NCBI RefSeq assembly: GCF_020379485.1
Contig: NC_063446.1
Coordinates: 13,129,597-13,193,596, forward strand
DNA: 64,000 bases
From: Brassica napus
Lineage: Eukaryota; Streptophyta; Magnoliopsida; Brassicales; Brassicaceae
Direction: 5' to 3'
Part shown: positions 24,167 to 53,820 of the stretch, in pieces
How positions within the stretch are numbered: position 1 is the first letter of the stretch
How the letters are laid out: the number at the start of each line of letters is the position of its first letter
Notes under the pieces: model-generated
What the model was told of the DNA's origin: nothing
What the model saw: the letters and a program-made list of their open reading frames with translations, nothing else
Database searches by the model: none
Position numbers and translations under genes: made by a program

Positions 24167-24430
24167 GTTTGAGGGTGACTTTTTTTTTTTTTTGTAAAAG
24201 TAAAGGGTTAAACCCGGGTCTATTAAAGACACAGACCTAACCCCCGGGTGGGAGGTGCAGCCCACGGATAGACCCTCTCCCGGGTATTCAAATGGGCCGA
24301 AATGCAATAGCCCATATCCGTGTAGGTGACCAGGAAAATATGACTTAGTTTCGCATGGTAGGTGGATCGAACTTGAAATGTGGTGACATCCCAAGCCCTT
24401 CCCCTTACCACTTAGTTTGAGGGTGACTTT
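24167..24430 (-). mobile_element. tRNA-related SINE, minus strand
   Basis: The body (24183-24414) lies between two copies of GTTTGAGGGTGACTTT (24167-24182 and 24415-24430), a perfect 16-bp target duplication. On the minus strand it starts AAGTGGTAAGGGGAAGG (box A-like), has AAGTTCGATCC (box B) about 45 bp on, and ends in an A-run (the T13 on the plus strand). This is the structure of a pol III-transcribed SINE. It lies about 140 bp after the PIP2;6 stop codon. Confidence 0.85.
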
Positions 24431-25122
24431 ATAAACCAATTTGCAATATCCACGCCTGTAGAATGTATGTTTTCATTTGATGTATTTGTGATTTATATTC
24501 TGTACTTATCAATGCTTCTATATTTGATGTATGATGTATCAAAATTATTAAGTTTCTACTTATTTAATATCACTTTCTTCCTTCTAATATAAATACAGTT
24601 TAACATTTCTCACATAATTTAAAACCCAAATTTTTTTCCACAACATCTGTCTTTATTCATTTCGGTACGTAAATGAAATATTTTTTGTCAGCATTCACAT
24701 TAATACTTTTCGACTAAAATAATACTTTTTCCGTTTATGAATAAATGTCACTTTGATATTTTTCACACAGATTAAGAAAATGGCTGAAATATATGTAAAT
24801 TATTATTAATTATACCTCTCTGGCCAATATAGTATTTGAGATAAATAAAATTATTTAAAAAATCAATGAAGTTTACAATTAATTTTAAAGTGAAAGTAAA
24901 TATAATTTGCATTAGAAATGTAAACTGACAATTTTTGTGTAACAAGAAAAAAAATGTTAAAATGACACTTATTATGAAACAGATGAAGAAACAGATGAAA
25001 GTGTTACTTACTAGGAAACAAAGAGAGAATAGTAACTAATTAACCAACATTCTTATTTTTTTCCTCCAAACAATTATATTAATTCAACTCATTCAACCAT
25101 ATATACTCTATATAAAATCTAA
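24431..25122. other. Intergenic, AT-rich
   Basis: PIP2;6 downstream sequence with no gene, tandem repeat or element end recognised. Confidence 0.4.
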
Positions 25123-27280
25123 GAGCATCATTAACCCTAGAACCTCATTAGGGTCTCTTAATGACTTTTTAAATATTAAATATTAGTTAAGAACTTAGTT
25201 AAGAGACACCAACATTTTTATGCTCCAATGCTGATCTCTAAATTAAGAGTTCTTAAAAAAAAATTATGCAACATCTTCCATCAACTTTACTTTCTTCTCC
25301 AAAGAAAATGGCTTGGATGTTATATTCTCAACAAGCTATAAAAAACGAGTACGTGTCTAACCATAGATGAAACGAATAAGCCATCCAAGTTTGTATTGAA
25401 ACACACAAACAAAAGAGAGATGCTCATCAAACAGAAATAAACAGAGGACTTTTAGATCAAACAGACAACATCTACCTCACAAGAAAGGTAAGTAAAACTA
25501 ATCTGAATACCTTAAGAGGCCCATGCTGCACTCCAATATTCCAACCAAAAGAGCCAGCACCTTCTCAGACACCTACTTGTCCCTAGTCCACCTTTGCAGC
25601 CTGTGCATAGTTATATCTGTTTCTGTTTTAATACAAAACATGTCTTAGGCAACCATGTCTTCCAATATGATCTTCTGTCTCCCAGCAGCTGAAACAAGAG
25701 ACACGTAAGAACATAAAGAAACAAAAGATTCATTTAAAAGAGGAGGTTGTTCATACATATAGGTCTTCACCGTCCTTGGACTCAGCCTTGACACCATCGG
25801 ATCCCGCTTGGTTGACCATTGAGATGAGCTGCAATTAATCTAGAAACAATCACCGAGACTTAACAAAGATTTGACTTTCTATGTTTAGAAGGCATTTGCT
25901 TGATTCAACGTCCTATTAAACCATAAACACAATCACTATGAGAAATAGAGATTGAGATCTTAACATACCTTCAAATTCAAGTTCTATCTGATCCAACAGA
26001 CTCGAACGTTCAACACTTTCATCACTTACAGCTCCAACCTAAACACAAAAGAAGATAAAAAGCCCTTTAATTTTACAATGAAACTAACTTTGCAGAAACC
26101 TAACATCATCTGCCACCAAAACAATCACGAGAAATCAGATAAGAAACACAGCTACAACGATTCATATATACTAGGGTTTCGAGGTGAGGACCATCTATAC
26201 AGCTTAGAAACCATGTTCGGAAATGCGCTAGGCGTAACGCGTGCGTTCGGACAGGGCCTAGCGCCGAATCAATTAATCAGGGATTATACGGGGATTAATC
26301 GGGAAGTAATTTAACGTACTTATACACGTTTTTATGGGTTTATATATTAAATAGGTGAAATATTGACAATAATGGTGCATGGTGTAGTGGTCAGCTTTCT
26401 TTGTTATGTCTCACCCACCACATGTTCTAACCCCTAGTCCGTTTTTTGTCTATTGAAATTGAAATTACAGAAATAACTTTATCTTCTTCCTCACATCTGC
26501 GTTTCTCAGAACAAATTACAGCTGCCTCTCCTTTTTTTTTTGCGATTTCTATTGTTTTTCTTGTTAATCTTATATGTTTTAATCAATATATAACTAATTT
26601 GTTAAAGAATAATCAGTTTCCGATTCCAAATCGACAGTAACGATGAGTTCAAAAACTTTCCGATTAAGTAAGCGCCTAGGGTCAAATCGCCACGGTTGGA
26701 GGCTGCACCACGTTTTTCCGGCGACTTTCCGGCCGCTTCAGCCGCGTTTTCGAACAGAGTTAGAAGCAGTGGACGCCATATGGTAGAGAAACTCGGGATC
26801 TGAGCCGTCATCCTCTTCCTATGTCTTCTTCATTTCTGCCAATTGGATAGAATCTCAGAATTCGCTGCCGCCTTCGACGCTGCTCCACCTTGTAACCAGA
26901 GACGAGAGACGAGAGAGCAAGGCGTGACGGAGACGAGGAGATGCGGTGACGGAGACGTGGAGGCTTCGCCATCAACATAGATGATCTGTTTCTAGATTTT
27001 TTTTTTTTTTGTAAAGAGAAGAGCGTAGAGAAAGCTAGAAAGGAGATGCTACAGATCTGAGAAGTGTTAGAGAAACATTTTGTTAGGGGATTCGAAGGGT
27101 ATGTGAAGGAGAGGAGACTTCGGAGAGAGGTAATGAAGAGAGAAAGGAGATGGAGACGGTAGAGACACGGAGAGGAAGAGAAGAGACCGTTCTTGCCATC
27201 CTTAATTAAGATACTTTCTTGTGTTTATTACAATTTTTCTTTCTTTTTTAAATTATAATTATGCTAAGAGACACATTTAA
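25123..27280. mobile_element. Terminal-repeat element A with gene-like fragments
   Basis: The left end (GAGCATCATTAACCC, TTAGTTAAGAGAC, TGCTCCAATGCTGATCTC, then TTAAGAGTTCTTAAAAAAAA) is clearly homologous to the left end of element B at 27281. The right end (TAATTATGCTAAGAGAC) matches the right end of B. Internally, minus-strand pieces look like exons (VGAVSDESVERSSLLDQ at 25985-26038; NQAGSDGVKAESKDGEDL near 25760-25820), and the 26690-26960 stretch is GC-rich like a leader exon. This suggests a DNA element that captured gene fragments. Element class and true right end are unresolved because B follows directly. Confidence 0.5.
26372..26445 (+). repeat. Possible short SINE-like or tRNA-like fragment
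   Basis: GGTGTAGTGGTCAGC (box A-like) is followed about 40 bp on by CATGTTCTAACCCC (degenerate box B). The spacing fits a tRNA-related head, but no target duplication or tail was found. Confidence 0.3.
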
Positions 27281-28417
27281 GAGCATCATTAATATTATTT
27301 ACTTTTTAAGTAGTAAATGTGAGTTAAGAGACTTAGTTAAGAGATTTTAACATTTATATACTCCAATGCTAATTTCTTAACTAAAGGTTCTTAAAAAAAA
27401 ATTCCAAAGTCCTCATCTTTACATCTTCTTTGATCTCCAACCATGGATTCAAAAACATCCAACATATTATCCAAACTTTCAGTATCTTCACCCATCTCCT
27501 TCATCGCATATACAATACTCTCTATTGTCGACAAACACCCCTCTCTTGGCACCAAGTGCTTGATTCCAGCTTCGATCTTTCTCTGAAAATGCCTTCAAAT
27601 TCATATTCAATCTTTGAGTATTCTAGTTCTTGGATCCTGGCTTCCTTTGCATTGAGATCAGCTCTAGCTTCCTCGAGTTTGTGTTGGAGATGTTTCACCT
27701 CCTGCTTCAAGATCAGTACCATATTCACAGATCCAACAGATCCTTCATTACTCTGCCTCCACCATATTCACAACCTCATGATGATCACGGACTTAAGAAT
27801 ACAAGGAACAACTAACCATAATTACCATACCGCGATAAAAATGTGTGGCCGTGAAAAAAGAAGAAGCAAAGAAGCTCCATTACCGTATTAGAAGCAGCAC
27901 CTTGTGGCCGGTCCACAGCAGCTAAAGAAGCCTCCATTGCCTCCTCAACAGCATAATCTCAGAACCATCCTCGAATGGCTAGGGTTTCGATTTTCAACTC
28001 AATAGAAATAGACAAACAATCTCCAAAACCTTAATCTCCTCTCCTCCTCCGAGAAATTGAAGAATTATTTATACGCAACAGTGCAGCCGCCCAATTAGCC
28101 GTCGCTGAATCCTTCTGTGGCTCCATCGCGAGATGTGGAGCAGAGAAGATTTTAGGTGTAGATGGAGGAAAGGAGAAAAAATGACATTGCTTTACAGGTA
28201 CTTCTGCTGTGAACGATGGGATGACGAGGTTCACGGCGACAATGATTTGGCAGGAGATAGGTGAACGAGAGAAAGAAAGAACGCGACAAAATCTCCTGCC
28301 CAATATAATTATAAGACATGTTATATAAGAAACGTCCCTTAACTTAATTGCTATTTTTCTTTTCTAATTCTAATTATACTAAGATATCTCTTAAGAGCCC
28401 TGGATAATAATGTGCTC
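27281..28417. mobile_element. Terminal-repeat element B with gene-like fragments
   Basis: It starts GAGCATCATTAATATTATT and ends with GTGCTC, whose reverse complement GAGCACATTATTATCC matches the start in outline. It shares both ends with element A. The inside includes a minus-strand coiled-coil-like segment (27560-27728; KQEVKHLQHKLEEARADLN and KEARIQELE) and a GC-rich leader-like stretch at 27990-28300. The segment resembles an exon of a plant coiled-coil protein that I cannot name with confidence. No clean target duplication was found. Confidence 0.5.
27522..27728 (-). pseudogene. Coiled-coil exon fragment inside element B
   Basis: The reading MNMVLILKQEVKHLQHKLEE and onward shows heptad spacing and strongly charged residues, then degenerates (FRERSKLESSTWCQERG) before a stop. 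No flanking exons complete a gene. It is likely a captured fragment of a host coiled-coil gene. The parent is not identified. Confidence 0.45.
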
Positions 28418-28573
28418 AGGATGTTTTAAGAGGCAAAGTTTGAAAACCAAAAAAAAAAAAAAAAAAAAGTTGTCAATCAAAAGAATCCAAAACAGCCCAA
28501 TCTATTAAAACAAGGCCCATTAAAGATTCCTCCACAAAAGAAAAAAAAAAGATGAAAAGGTAGCAGCAAGTAG

Positions 28574-29362
<789 letters not shown>

Positions 29363-29499
29363 GAAGACATGGTGTGTTTCCGCCACTACCACTTTTGGTT
29401 GTGTTTTAAAAGTTTGTTGTCTTGTCTTTTGTGTTTTCCTGTCTTGTTTGTAAGTGTTGGCGTTGATGATAATGGATGATGATTCTCTCTGCCATTTGA

Positions 29500-30360
29500 C
29501 ATACAATGAGAAAAATAAAAACCTTTTGTTGAATGAAAACATGTCAAGTTTTAAAAGTAGATGTGTAATTATAGTGAATCCTCAACGTTTAGACAGCTTG
29601 TGATGTTTGCTTTGTCTCTTTTGTTCTTCTTTGTCTTGCAAGTGTAGGCATTGCCACTCAGCACAGAATCAGAAAAACAAAACGTTTTGTTGAATGAACA
29701 AGCTTAAAGTAGGATCGTAATTGAAGTTTCTCATCGTTTAGACAGCTTATGATGTTTTGCTACAATGGTCGGACCACAACGAGGCACAAAGTCTTTAAGA
29801 TGGTTGCCAACAAGCGTTCTTTGCTTCAATTACTCTTAGTTGAGAAGATAGTCTCAGCGTCTTGGATAGATAGAGAATTGAGAAACTGAGGACTTGGAGA
29901 TGCTGTGTCAATAGTTATACCAACATCATGTAGACCACAACATTATTCATGTATTAAGCTTACTTTTGGTTCGTTCCGAAGAGCTACAAACACCATCCAT
30001 GTGTTATAAGCGTTGACATTGATGATAATTTTTTTTTTTGGACAAAAAAAAGCCTTTTGTTGAATGATTCCTCATAGTTTAGACAGCTTGTGATGTTTTG
30101 ACAATGGTCGCAATGAATCTCACAAGTTTAAAAGATTGTTGCAACTATATTGGGACAAGCCTTTTTTTGCTTCAATTAGTCTTAGTGGAAAGAAGAAACT
30201 AAGTTTTAGTAGTCACTGTTTCTTGGATAAATAGAGAACTAGTAAGAAACATGAGACTTGAAGAATACATGAAGTTGAAACATTAGATCGTTATAACCAA
30301 CATCATTCATGTATTATAAGACCACAACAAGAAGGTTACTTTTGGTAATAATAGTAAAGA
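29500..30360 (+). repeat. Diverged repeats downstream of the acetyltransferase
   Basis: A module with TTTTGTTGAATGA, then GTTTAGACAGCTTGTGATGTTT, occurs near 29520-29605, 29680-29762 and 30055-30105. In the last two copies it continues with matching text (TTTGCTTCAATTA-TCTTAG; CTTGGATA-ATAGAGAA; CATTCATGTATTA; TTACTTTTGGT). This is a tandem duplication of about 360 bp of the gene's 3' flank plus a partial third copy. No coding sequence is included. Confidence 0.75.
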
Positions 30361-30444
30361 CATAAGTAAAACAAATCTTAGTAGCTGATTACATTACACG
30401 GTGCAATTAAATCACGGTCACGGTTTGGGTACAAGGTGATTTTA

Positions 30445-32826
<2,382 letters not shown>

Positions 32827-32902
32827 GACTCGACTCTAGACTTTTATATTTGCTTTGAAGTATTTGTGCTAGTTGTGTTTGAGGAAGCACTTGCCCGGGC
32901 TG

Positions 32903-32909
32903 CTTTATA
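32903..32909 (-). promoter_or_regulatory. TATA box candidate of the peroxidase gene
   Basis: TATAAAG on the minus strand, 77 bp before the peroxidase ATG. Confidence 0.5.
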
Positions 32910-34023
32910 GTGAAGCTGATGCCAACACTCTCCACTTTTTTTCTGTTCAAAGAAATTGAATAATCATTGAAATTATTATCAAGTAAAGTTCCCTGCATGT
33001 GTTGTGAGAATGAAGGATTAATTATTAACTTACAAGTCAACACCATTAGAAAATATATAATTCCCACAAATCATTTAGCTTCATTAGCTGAACCATATAT
33101 AACGTGAACATCAATAATTTATTTTTATTTTTTTGAAAAGGGAACATCCATAATTTAGATCTATATATTTATGGATTTCAATGCTGTCTCCAGGAACAAT
33201 TTACATTAATCAGGCAATGTTTTTTATATACTTTCACTGTCCTCTGAAACTTTAATTATCAATCTGTGAGGAAAGATTCTACTTCAGCGGGCATGACCTC
33301 GATCCTTCTACTTTGAAATAGCCTGGATTGGCCCCCGTCTATATATCAACTCCAGATACAAGTATATCATCTCAATATTGACATACAAGGTGAATGGTGG
33401 AACTGAAGAATGGATATGAAAAAAAAAAGAGAAGAAGAATAGTTATGAAAATATCCCTAGTACAAAACCATTACTAGGAATATGATGCTTTTTTGTCAGC
33501 CAATTTGTGAACAATATTATTGAGGTCCACAAGACTGCCCTAATTCTTAGTTGAAGAAGTTAGATTTGCAGACAATAGATTACATTGGCATATCAACGGG
33601 TGGTTCTTATCCTCTCTAATCAACATCCATAAGAACATTTCTTTTAGGTGATGTTACAGGATACAACAAGGTAAGCTACAGTCACCAAAAAGTTTTGTTA
33701 CTAGCTTTGCAGATACATATTAAATGTTATCTACATCAAGCTAGAAATGCCTCCAAGAAAACCTGATACGGTTTCTATATGAAATTTATGCAGATACAGG
33801 CAAGTAGACTGGATTGGATGATTTAGAAGCTGTTAATTTGCCGTTTTAATATGCACTGCAAGTTTAGATTTATGTTTCTTAGGTGATACAAGCACCTCGA
33901 TAAGCGGCTAACATGCAGCTAACGCGACATGACTACAAATACTTGTTTTGAGTTGCTGAATTAAGATTATTATACTTCTACAACATAATCCAGATGGAGT
34001 AAACTAAACGTCTGCAACGTCTT
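32910..34023. other. Spacer between PER24 promoter and SYD 3' end
   Basis: No gene, inverted-repeat terminus or target duplication was found by eye. It holds the distal peroxidase promoter and the 3' untranslated region of SYD. Being one edge of the relocated SYD block, it is the place to look for a breakpoint. Confidence 0.4.
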
Positions 34024-48769
<14,746 letters not shown>

Positions 48770-49801
48770 CTTTAAATTCTTATTACACCAGCAACAACCA
48801 CATCATGTAAGAAAACCCTGCATCACTGAAACCGAACTGATAATTAGATGGCACATCATGCTCATAATCTCCGACAAAAAGCTATCATCTTTGGTTCGTA
48901 ATTGAGTTAATAGAGCAAGAAAAAACGAGAAAAGTCGACGACTTTCCCCCAGGAAAATGCAACCCTAATCAAACGAGACTTGATGAAACCCAAATCGAAA
49001 CCCTAGAAAGCGATCTGACGGCAAAATAGGAAGAAGGAAGAGCTTTAGAGCTGTACCCAGTCGGAGATCTGAAGGTAGAAGCGACGGAGAAGACTGGAAT
49101 TTGAGGCGAGAGCGTTGAGGTGAGGCGAGATTGGAGTGAAGGCGTGTGAGAAATGGCGTCGTCGCTTTGAGGAACCAATAAAAAGAAAGCGAATAGAGTT
49201 CCTACTTGTATGAAGGGTCTAAATATAAACCACTGTATACTAGCTTGTATTTATTAAAAACGAAAAAAAATCTTAAAACATTTATTTTAGATACTTCCTC
49301 GATTTTAAAATATAGATGTTTCAAAAAGGTGGTGTTCAAGTAAAATCTAAATTGTGCAACTGATTATATTTTGTAATTTGTTTTATAATTATATAAAATG
49401 TTTAATAATATTTGAAAATAAATTTATCTTTTTAATATTTGTGTTCACATTGTATGTTTCGAAATTTAAAATAACTAATATGAATATCTCAAAATTGAAA
49501 ACTTTATCTAATATTTTTTTTTTATTTACTTATATCCTAGCATAATTCTTTGGATATTTTGGATAGAGATGCTCTTGAATTATAATACGGACTATTATTT
49601 CTATCATTTATTGTTGTTTTACAAAAATCTATTTTTAATTATTTTAAAAACAACAACAAATAAGTAAAGTTTTAAAACTTTACACGATGTCTACAATTTC
49701 CATCATCCGATATTTTTTTATGATAATTTGCTTGTCAACTTAAGTGATCATACCCGGTAACGGAACTAGGAAAATCTTTAAAGACGGTCAATTTTGAAGT
49801 T
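48770..49801. other. SYD leader and promoter region
   Basis: GC-richer sequence to about 49190 (TCGGAGATCTGAAG, GAGGCGAGAGCG) is likely 5' untranslated exon on the minus strand, with an intron between it and the ATG. Beyond 49200 the sequence is AT-rich and has no gene. Confidence 0.45.
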
Positions 49802-50018
49802 AACATACACTATACAGATCCGGACGAGCTCGCTCAACTGGTAACACCTCAGGCTCTGATCTGAGAGGTCACGAGTTCGAGTCTCAGGCGGGGAGGAGTG
49901 TCCAGGGCCGTAATGGTACAGACAAATGCTGGCTCCAGGTTTAGGGGGATTAGGGCCGAACGCTTGAACCTCCCTGATTAAGCAAAAAAAAAAAAAAAAA
50001 AAAACATACACTATACAG
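49802..50018 (+). mobile_element. tRNA-derived SINE, plus strand
   Basis: The body at 49818-50002 has box A-like GAGCTCGCTCAACTGGTAAC and box B GAGTTCGAGTCTC at tRNA spacing, and ends in an A-run of about 20. It is flanked by perfect 16-bp copies of AACATACACTATACAG (49802-49817 and 50003-50018). The long clean tail and identical duplications indicate a fairly recent insertion, between SYD and EULS3. Confidence 0.92.
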
Positions 50019-51219
50019 GTCATTTAGCTAAAATGTGCAATAATTATCTAGATTTTAAGAATTATACTAGTAAGGGTTGGGACATTCTCACATTCATACA
50101 CCCTAACCCTAATCAAAGATGGCTCTCAAATATGTGCCATGATACCTTCTTCATCGATATCTTGTCATCGTTTTTGGTTGCAGTGTGAACACTGAATTTT
50201 CACTTATTTGGGGTCTGGAAGAAAGATTTTTTTGTTTCTCTTCTTGTTTACATTTTTTTAGTCTGCGTTGGTAACTTCTTGTTTCTAGAGTTGGAAAGTA
50301 ATTTCTACATTTATTTTAGTCTCCGTTGGTAACTTTATGTTTCTACCGTTGTAAAGTAATTTCATGTGGTCGAGGTTCTCTTCCAATTTTGGTGCTTCTT
50401 CATCCTTTTAGATTTTAGTGTTGTAGTTAATGAATTTTGGGTTCAAGCTTTAATTTGTACCCTTTAGGCTCTTTTCACTTACCATGCCTTCTTGGTTCTT
50501 TCCTGGTTGTATTGGGTCCGATTGGTATATAAGCCGTTTTCATTATGTTAAGTTTTAATTTTGTGTTTTTTTCGCGGTTACGGTTTCATGGGGTGTGGTC
50601 GTGAAGCTTTTAGTTCCAACGTTACATTTGTCTTGATTTGTAATTGTAATTTTTTTATTATGCGACTGATGATTGTGAATTGTGATTAGTCTCCGCATGT
50701 TTGATCTCAATGTTATGAAAGTGATTAGACTTTATGTTTCTTTGCTATGAAACTGTCACTGGGCTTCTATAGGTGACATGGATAGCATTATCATGATTTT
50801 TTTTTTGTCAAATTTTTTGTATTCAATATTGTAACATAAAAATTGATATGATATATCGTATAAAGAAAACCAAAATAAACTCTTAAAAAAAATCTAATCC
50901 TATAGAAAATATGATATGACAAATATAATCAATATTTTGGTTGGATGTTGCGATTTCATTGATATCCGAATAATTTTATTCAGCAATTTTTAACAATCGA
51001 AATGTTTTTCTGCTTCACAACGAACTGCAACCATTTTTATTGTCTAGACAATAAAAATTATCCGATTGAAAATATATTTTTTTCTTTGGTAATTAATTTT
51101 TTAAATCACCATTATTTGGGTAATAGTTTTAGTATTAATATTATCTTATCAAAAAAATCAAGATTTGCTTACCATTAATAAAAGAAAAAAAAATCAAAAA
51201 GAAGATTTTATACCATTAA
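50019..51219. other. Intergenic, upstream of EULS3
   Basis: T-rich sequence, no gene seen. A near-repeat (TTTTAGTCTGCGTTGGTAAC and TTTTAGTCTCCGTTGGTAAC) occurs near 50258 and 50323, showing a local duplication of about 65 bp. Confidence 0.5.
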
Positions 51220-51227
51220 TATAAAAA
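51220..51227 (+). promoter_or_regulatory. TATA box candidate of EULS3
   Basis: TATAAAAA lies 182 bp before the EULS3 ATG, leaving room for a leader of about 150 bp. Confidence 0.5.
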
Positions 51228-51401
51228 GGGAAAAATCTGCGGTTTTGGAAAATAAAAACAAGAGTAATCTAGAAGACGTGAGTACCAAAGCCACCTGTTC
51301 TGTCTTCTTCACATGGCTTTTTAAGTCAAATCATTTCTCTCCTCCTCTTCCTCCTACTGATCATCCTCGAGAAGAAACTTCTTCCATACCAACAAACGCT
51401 A

Positions 51402-52840
51402 ATGGATCCTCCCTTCGGCCACTCACACCACCTCCACCATCACCACCAACGCGACGACAACGAAGATGATCGTCAATCCTTCGGCGCACCACCACCGCCA
51501 CGCAACAACTTCGCCGATGCTCCACCACCCCCTGGTCTTTACCAGCCACAGCCTCATCTCGATCCCTACGCGCCTCCTCCGCCAGTGCCGTCGCCTTACG
51601 GATCCGAACCTCAATACGACCCCTCCGCTCCTCCTCCGCCTTACTTCGCAGCTCCGGCACCACCGCCTCCGTTCGGTCACGTGAGCCATGTCAGCCACCA
51701 CACTTCCGAAGAACCAGACCACCACCGTTACGGAGCTTACCCGCCGCATAATTCGTCCATGGAAAGCTACGGAGACAGCACCGGCGTCGTGCACGTGTCC
51801 CACCATAGCTCACACCAAACCGACATGCCTTCTGGTTTCCACCACCTCCCTGATTATGAGAACCGTCTTCCTGATAACCTCGCCGGACTCGCGGGCAGAC
51901 AAACGGTGAAGGTGTATTCCAAAGCAGAGCCTAACTATTATCTGACGATCAGAGACGGTAAGGTCATTCTCGCCCCAGCCGATCCTTCTGATGAAGCTCA
52001 GGTATCATTATTACATCATCTCTCTCTCTCACAGAAAGATCCATACTTTATGCTTCCTCTGTTTTGCTTCCTTGTCCGAACATGTAATTATAACAATTTT
52101 AGTTCGTATAAGATTGAATCTTGTTAATTAGAAACAGAGGTTTTGCTTTTTTTTTTTTTTTTTTTTTGAAACACAAACAGAGGCTTTACTTAGAATTAGT
52201 TTTGTGGTAATGGTTTACAATGTGCAGCACTGGTACAAAGACGAGAAGTACAGCACTCGTGTGAAAGACGCAGAGGGCCATCCTTGCTTCTCTCTTGTAA
52301 ACAAGGCCACTGGTGAAGCCGTGAAGCATTCTGTTGGAGCTACACAACCCGTAAGCATGGCCTTGCTCTCTTCCTTTCCTTGGACGAGAGTCTTTTTGGT
52401 CAATGCTGTTTATAACTTTAGTGGTGTTTGCAGGTGAATCTAGTCAGATATGATCCTGATACTCTCGATGAGTCTGTGCTGTGGACTCAGAGCAAGGATT
52501 TGGGTGATGGGTATCGAACGATAAGGATGGTAAACAATGTGGGGTTGAATGTTGATGCGTTTCATGGTGACAGCAAATCTGGTGGTGTCCGTGATGGCAC
52601 AACTATTGTCCTCTGGGACTGGAACAAAGGAGATAACCAGCTTTGGAAGATCTTCCCTTTCTGTAAGCTTTCTTATTAACCTTCTCTGCTTGGTTTTAAA
52701 TTTTGCTTTTCTTGGATTAAACTAGAGACCAAGTGTTGACATGACTTTGACACCATGGTTATTAGATATATGAGTATTGTAAGTTAAGTAGAGAAGCATT
52801 GTAATCATCCTCTTTTTATTTGAATGTTGTAACTGCAGGA
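51402..52840 (+). CDS. EULS3: Euonymus-type lectin EULS3
   Basis: Exons: 51402-52001, 52228-52350 and 52434 onward. The N-terminal 150 residues are low-complexity, rich in His, Pro and Tyr (HHLHHHHQRDD, APPPPGLYQPQPHLDPYAPP). The lectin domain follows: VKVYSKAEPNYYLTIRDGKV, HWYKDEKYSTRVKDAEGHPC, and WDWNKGDNQLWKIFPF, a ricin-B-like EUL fold that binds glycans. It acts in nucleus and cytoplasm in Arabidopsis (At2g39050) and is stress-induced there. The 3' end has two possible forms. Splicing at 52663 (GTAAGC) to 52839 makes the stop TGA across the joint and ends the protein at KIFPF; reading through ends at 52679 and adds CKLSY. The spliced form is more likely. It has no signal peptide. Confidence 0.92.
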
Positions 52841-53820
52841 AATTTGGCGGGTGGGAGTGGTAAAAAGTGGTATGTGTGTTAATGAATAAAGAAAATAAAC
52901 AAAACTTTGTTTTGTTCATTGTTGTGGTGTCTGTAAGACTTGAGTTTGTAACATTGTGATCTGTAGTCTGTTTTAAATCATATCTTAAAAGTATGCAATA
53001 TTACATATGTGGTTTATGTATTTTATCATCTTTTTATATCTTTTCTTAATCTCTAAAAATATTTTTTCTAATCTTTTTTTATTTGGTTGTTGAAAAGATC
53101 CACAGATTTTTATTCGAATCATGTTTGATAATGTATTTTAGCAAGACTTGAGCACACGTTTATCTGATTTCTGATCACAGCTGTGTTCTTTGTTTGGCCC
53201 CATCAACTATAATGTATCAACAACACAATCAACTTGCGATCATCATTAAGTTTGACAAATCATCTGGTTTTTAATGTTCTTGATGGTTGGGCAGACCATC
53301 ACGGCACCTGCAAGCTATGAGCTCTCCACACGTGTTAGACAATGAAGTAAGATATTGGTATAACTAGTATATTGGTAGACCAAACCCAAATTAAATGATA
53401 TATTGTTTCTAGCGGTTTCAAATGCTAATATTTCTTTCGTTACTATTGGGTTAATGTTACTGAAAATAGTAATCATACAAATGTTGTATTTATCAAAATT
53501 TGATTTTCTTCTTTCATCTATGCAAAATGTTGAGAAAACAATGATTTAGGATTATAGAGAATATTATTTAAAGTGATACTTTGGTAGATATTGTAATTTA
53601 TCAAGGTTAAGTTATGATTAAAATGATAGAACATCTGTTTGGTTAACCAACTCAAACAAACTAAGCATTTAGATTTTTTTTTTGGACAAACTAAGCATTT
53701 AGAGTTTATTTTTTGGACAAACTAAGCATTTAGATTTAAAGTTTATTTTTTCCAACGTAAGATAAAGAGTCTGCATAGGCTTCATAGGCCTCAACTCAAG
53801 GTTAAGTTATGTTTCTCCTT
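52841..53820. other. Spacer between convergent EULS3 and SWEET9
   Basis: There is no gene. GGACAAACTAAGCATTTAGA occurs three times at 53673-53735, a short tandem repeat of about 28-30 bp. Confidence 0.6.

Noticed and set aside
51361..51909. Overlapping open frames in other frames of EULS3 exon 1
   Set aside because: By-products of the Pro/His-rich low-complexity sequence.
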